Assembly: GCA_008711295.1 (NCBI GenBank)
Contig: VUYV01000125.1
Span: 1,776,788-1,840,787 of the forward strand
Source: Anarhynchus alexandrinus
Lineage: Eukaryota; Chordata; Aves; Charadriiformes; Charadriidae
Length of the DNA stretch: 64,000 nucleotides
Direction of reading: 5' to 3'
The notes beneath the pieces are model-generated. The model was given only the letters and a program-made list of their open reading frames with translations. It had not been told where the DNA came from and did no database searches. How positions within the stretch are numbered: the first letter of the stretch is position 1; every line of letters starts with the position of its first letter. Made by a program: the position numbers and the translations under genes. This document shows, piece by piece, positions 60,001 through 64,000 of the stretch.

Positions 60001-61301
60001 GTTTCAACCCAAGCTTCAAGATCTTTGTGGCCAGTTATTTCCCAGCCATGTGCCTCTACAGATCATAATTTGGGTAACTGCCATCTGCCAGAAAGAGCTT
60101 CCACCATGGAGATCCTTGTTTTTCAGGCACTGGAAGGCGTCTTGGATTCTGACACAGGACCTAACTCAGATATCTGTGGTTGTAGAAAAAAGCCTGGTAA
60201 GCAGAATGGGAGCTGCAGTGGCAGATGGAAGGAAATCAAATCCTGTGTCATCAGCCCTGCCCCTCTTCCATGACGCTTCCCCACACAAAGACTTTTGATG
60301 AGCTCACACGCATGAGTGACAAAGTGATGTGCACAGCTTTCACTGCAAGAAGGCACATGCATTGGCTCATTACAGTGGAGAAAGCTACCAAAACACATAA
60401 GGAGAATTAACCTCTTGCAACTGTAGTCACACTGTTAACATTAAGAACGAAGTAAAGATCTGCATCAGATACTGACCTGGGAAAGATATCCAGTTCTTAC
60501 TTTTAAGCAAACTGTATCTGCCTCCTGTTCTTTTTAATCACATTTCTTCAAATAACAGCATCTGCCTCGTACAGCGCAATACCCCACACCCATCTACAGC
60601 CTTAGAAAGCCAGGCAGCTTCTTTCAGCCATTACATTTCTCTGTTTGACATTGCTGCTTTTAAACTCAGTGGCAGCCTACAATTCAAGGGAGGTCCCACA
60701 TTCCGCAGCATAAAGGAAATCATAAAACACTATTCTGTGTCTAAAAGAATTGTAACAGATCTATACACACACAAGCATGCTCGCACACATACGATGCTAC
60801 CGAGTATCAACAGGGAGGACTGTTGTCCTTTCTCCTCCAACTTAGTACTCATGGATGATATACTCCAGCTTCTCAAGCACATGCTCCCCCAGCGTCAAGA
60901 GGAGGACACTGCATGACAGAGGAGATGCAGGCGTAGGCAGGAGAGCAACAGGGCTCTTCCAGATGGTGCGTTTCCATCCGCAGAGTAGCAGAGCCCCTCT
61001 CCTGCTCCATCGTCCCATGTGCGGGACACAGCCAGCTCACATCTGGGGAAAGGGAGGAGAGGACCGCAGCCCTGTGCTGCACATGTGCTCAGCATGGGTC
61101 CGTCCATGAGGACATGCAAAACCAGAGCCAGCTATGTGAGTCTCACTTTCTGCACGCAAGGCCTGGCAGAGCAGTTGTATTCCTTTGCAGTCCTGGATTT
61201 CCCTGTGTCGCTGTCAACCACACATATGCATGACACAACTAAATTCAGCTGACTTGTCTGAAAGATGTTGCCCTTATATGCTGCAAAGTGACTCCACGTC
61301 C
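57001..61301. other. Non-coding DNA; possible constrained patch at 59.0-59.4 kb
   Basis: No coding family is recognised. 59040-59380 is repeat-free with retained CpGs (TACGTCGT, AACCGTGTC, AGCCGAC) and contains the inverted repeat described separately. The minus-strand frame 58462-58878 (138 codons) looks like chance. Confidence 0.45.
59107..59125. repeat. Inverted repeat ATTGTGT-aattg-ACACAAT
   Basis: Seven-base arms at 59107-59113 and 59119-59125 flank AATTG. Each arm contains an ATTGTG/CACAAT word of SOX type, and the spacer makes a TAATTG homeodomain core. The arms point tail to tail, unlike the usual SOXE dimer arrangement, so binding is speculative. Confidence 0.6.
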
Positions 61302-61530
61302 TTAGATCAAGGGGTTTATTTGAGAAAATATCCTTTGTTTGGCTGTCTTTACATCCTCCAATAAAATATGTCGCACTATCGTATTTCCTCCTCCTGTTTG
61401 CCTTTCCATACTAAATAGTTCTGGTCTTTTTAAAGTTCTCCTCATGTGGTTTCTCCTCCCCAGGCACTGGCTAATTTTCATTGCCGTACTCTGGACCTTT
61501 TCTCTCATACAACAGCCTCCTTTAATCTCT
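61302..61530 (-). mobile_element. Possible ancient CR1/L3-type relic
   Basis: The minus-strand frame at 61302-61508 contains EKVQSTAMKISQCLGRR and, 19 residues later, RPELFSMERQTGGG. These correspond in order and spacing to CR1 blocks LERVQRRA-K(M/I)- and [14 protein letters not shown], and the AMKIS wording matches the relic at 2034-2320. Only two blocks are convincing and no 3' tail is visible, so this may be chance or a very old copy. Confidence 0.45.
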
Positions 61531-64000
61531 TCTCCAGTGAGACGCCGTCATCTGCCACACGGTTTTCAGGATATGAGGAGAAAAAAGATTTTCCACATCT
61601 TTAATTGTATCAAGTTGGGAGTGTAGAAGAGCTGCCTTCTCCCCAAGCATCTGCATCCCCTTATTAAACGGATTGCCTTCATCAGACTGGCAACGCTCAT
61701 CACAGCCAGCCTTGACCTGACCCTCTTCTGAAAGAGGAAGAACGCCTGAGGCTTGTGATTGCTCCTCTGCTTTGCATCGTCTCTGTGAGGGACCACGTGA
61801 AATCACATCTGACAACCACAAGGAACTGAGAGGGGAAGTGCAGACCCCAAGGAACGAATCTACGGGAGGGCAGACAGCGGCGGTGCTCAGGCTTATTAAG
61901 TATAAAACCTCTCAGAGTTCAAAAAAGGTTGGGAGGAAAAGAAGGAGGGGGAAGAGAGAAGGAGGCAGACGGGAGAAAATTCCTCGTTGTCCTGTAAGGT
62001 GGTCCACCAAGGGGTGGGCTTTGGGTTACTCATATGTCACTGGTGAGCAGCTATGGAAAAGGTCAGGTAGGAGTCGTATGACAAGGGCGCAAGCAAAAAT
62101 CAACAGAAGGAAAGCTCTCACCAGCCGCCTGCATGGCAGGAGACAGAAGAGGGAAAAAGACCACAAGCGGGATGCTCCTGGGGCTAATTAAGGGAGCCGT
62201 TCTGCACAAGGCAGATGCCAATCTTCTTGACTGACAGCCAGGAGGAGAAGATCATATTGCGAGAAGCCAAGCTGAACAAGTAAAGAGAGGGAGTGAGATG
62301 GGCTGAGAGAAAACCGAAGCTCCCCAGCAAACACGGAGCAAGAGGCTCCTCTTTCTGCTGGAGGGCACAGGCTGTGCCACCACGGGAGGTCGGGCAGGAC
62401 TCCACACAGATGTACCACACGGCACAGGCACCTACAGCAGCTGCTGCAGGTTTCATCTAATCCCAGACTCCCTTGTTATCCACCGCTGACAGATGATGGA
62501 AAATAGACCACTGGTGTGACCCACTCATGCCAAATCCAAAGCCCACCAAACCCCTGGAGAGGTCCCCACTGGCTTTTCCGGTATTTCAGTTAGATTCCTG
62601 TATTTTAAATCAGTATGTGGCCACCAGTGATCAGAATAAATAAGGCAAAGCAGCACATACATGGTCTAAAACTGATTACATACCAGCTGAGAATCTGACT
62701 TAACAGACCGAAGTGATACACATAGTCAAGTAAAGCCTCTTTATAAGGCAGTATATACTTTGTTTGGTTTTTTTCCTAAACCCAGATCCAACAGGGGTAG
62801 TCAAATAGTTGCTGTGGCAGAGGAAAAGTCTAGGACTGATGAGGCAAGGCAGGAGTGGGGTGGCGGGGTTTTGCCAGGGCAGGCAATGAAAGGGTCTTCA
62901 GACCCACAGTCATTTTTCCTTCGCTCCTGAGTCGTTTCTCCCCTGTCCCCCGCCTGGTGACTCAAGGGACCTAGAAAAGGGTAGCTGTATGCCAGGTAGA
63001 GTCCCACCCCATTTGTACAGAACAGCAGCTTGCCACCTTTCTGTGTGTATCCCCAACTCACAACGGTGTTTTCTTGCCTCGCTGCACAGAGTCCATCTGC
63101 CCACCCGGTAAAAGGAAAGGTGCATACACACGGGTTCCTACACAGATTTTTCAGAATAAAACTGACATTCCTCTCTAGAGTGCTTTTGGGCAGGTTAACA
63201 GCAGCTGTGGCATTTGCTACGCACGGACACGTACCAGAGACAAACAGGCAAGGCTGATTTGTGAAAATTAACTTTTTTTATATATAATCCTGTCGGCTGT
63301 TAGAAGCCATAATGAGGATGTCAGAACACTACACCTACTGGATAGGCTCAAAACACCTTAACGCTCAGATTTCTTCCTCATTTTTTTTCATTGTGCTGGA
63401 GTGGAAAGCTTAGACTAGAAATAACTCCATTGCCTGTTGAAATACTTAAAAGCTGCCTACTTTTTTTTTTTTTCCAGAGTTCTTGTTTCAGCACACAAGC
63501 AGAGGCTGACAGGGGGTGTTCTCATGTTTTGTCTACAACAGGCAGACAAAACTCCTCTGTGTTCACAGAGGGACAGTATTTCAACCCCTTGGGCTAGGGG
63601 AGGTGTTCATCCCTTACTTGGTGGCTCTACCAGGGGAGGTTAACCATAAGACATCTTGAAGCTCTGCAGCTCCCGGTTGCCATGTCCACATCTCCTCCCT
63701 GGTCTGTCCCACAAGCCACACCAGCTGGCTCCAATCCTGCCCCAAAGGAGAGTGGCTGGGAGACAATTTCAGCACTCAGGGTAGGTTTCCTTCTCTGGAA
63801 CATGAGACAAAGGAAGACAATGGGTAAATCTTGCCTGAAGATAGTCATTTGGACACAGAAGGGGACAAATTAGTCAATATAAACACTTCAGGACAGGGAC
63901 AAAAGACTCAGACTGTAGAAAGTAACTGACCTTCTAACCACTATGTAGTACCTTTTACTTGGTGTTCTGCAACCTACAGAGCAATGGGGATCAGATTCTT
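61531..64000. other. Non-coding DNA with a purine tract, no gene recognised
   Basis: Only short chance frames occur. 61931-61965 is 35 bases of pure purine on the plus strand, within a longer GA-rich stretch to about 61978. A T13 tract lies near 63461-63473. The window ends in unique-looking sequence. Confidence 0.5.
61931..61965 (+). repeat. Polypurine tract (35 nt)
   Basis: Uninterrupted A/G with several GGAGG and GAAGG words. Such tracts can form triplex DNA; nothing here shows that it does. Confidence 0.8.

Overview
The window looks like ordinary gene-free nuclear DNA from a bird. It is AT-rich, contains no open reading frame that I can tie to a host protein, and its only recognisable coding relics are pieces of the reverse transcriptase of CR1, the dominant avian LINE. 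The characteristic avian CR1 3' tail (octamers of the ATTCTGTG/ATTCTATG type next to a GGTTGGAAGGGACC block) occurs at least seven times. Two solo LTRs have the layout of LTR families I remember from birds outside the chicken lineage. This host assignment rests on repeat content, not on a host gene. The window may be intergenic or deep intronic; I cannot tell which.

Layout. 1-2022 holds an 806-bp direct duplication (1-806 and 1217-2022, two differences seen) with a single N at 807 where the first copy stops; this is most simply a false duplication made by the assembler. At 2034-2320 an old, decayed CR1/L3-type fragment follows. From 2.3 to 27 kb there is unique-looking AT-rich DNA with a 37-bp tandem pair (7608-7681), a CR1 tail stub (10797-10854), a G-quadruplex candidate (18464-18486) and a one-base gap in poly-T (22472). 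From 27 to 31 kb lie three minus-strand CR1 pieces (27073, 29102, 30553) and another one-base gap in poly-A (28086). 35.9-36.6 kb looks unlike its surroundings, with retained CpGs and clustered SOX-, forkhead- and OTX-like words, and is my best candidate for a conserved non-coding regulatory element. A plus-strand CR1 (37029-37490) sits between two short tandem repeats.

At 44.6-46.8 kb two solo LTRs of different but related families lie 859 bp apart in opposite orientation. An ancient LINE relic (49111-49540), the best preserved CR1 (52548-53378, 230 open codons) and the longest but decayed CR1 copy (55689 to about 57000, minus) follow, with one more doubtful relic near 61.3 kb.

No genes work together here in any operon sense. 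The biology visible is the layering of CR1 insertions of different ages, two endogenous retrovirus scars with legible promoters and polyadenylation signals, and possible cis-regulatory islands. I found no CRISPR array, tRNA, rRNA or convincing host exon, and no evidence of a new enzymatic or defence system.
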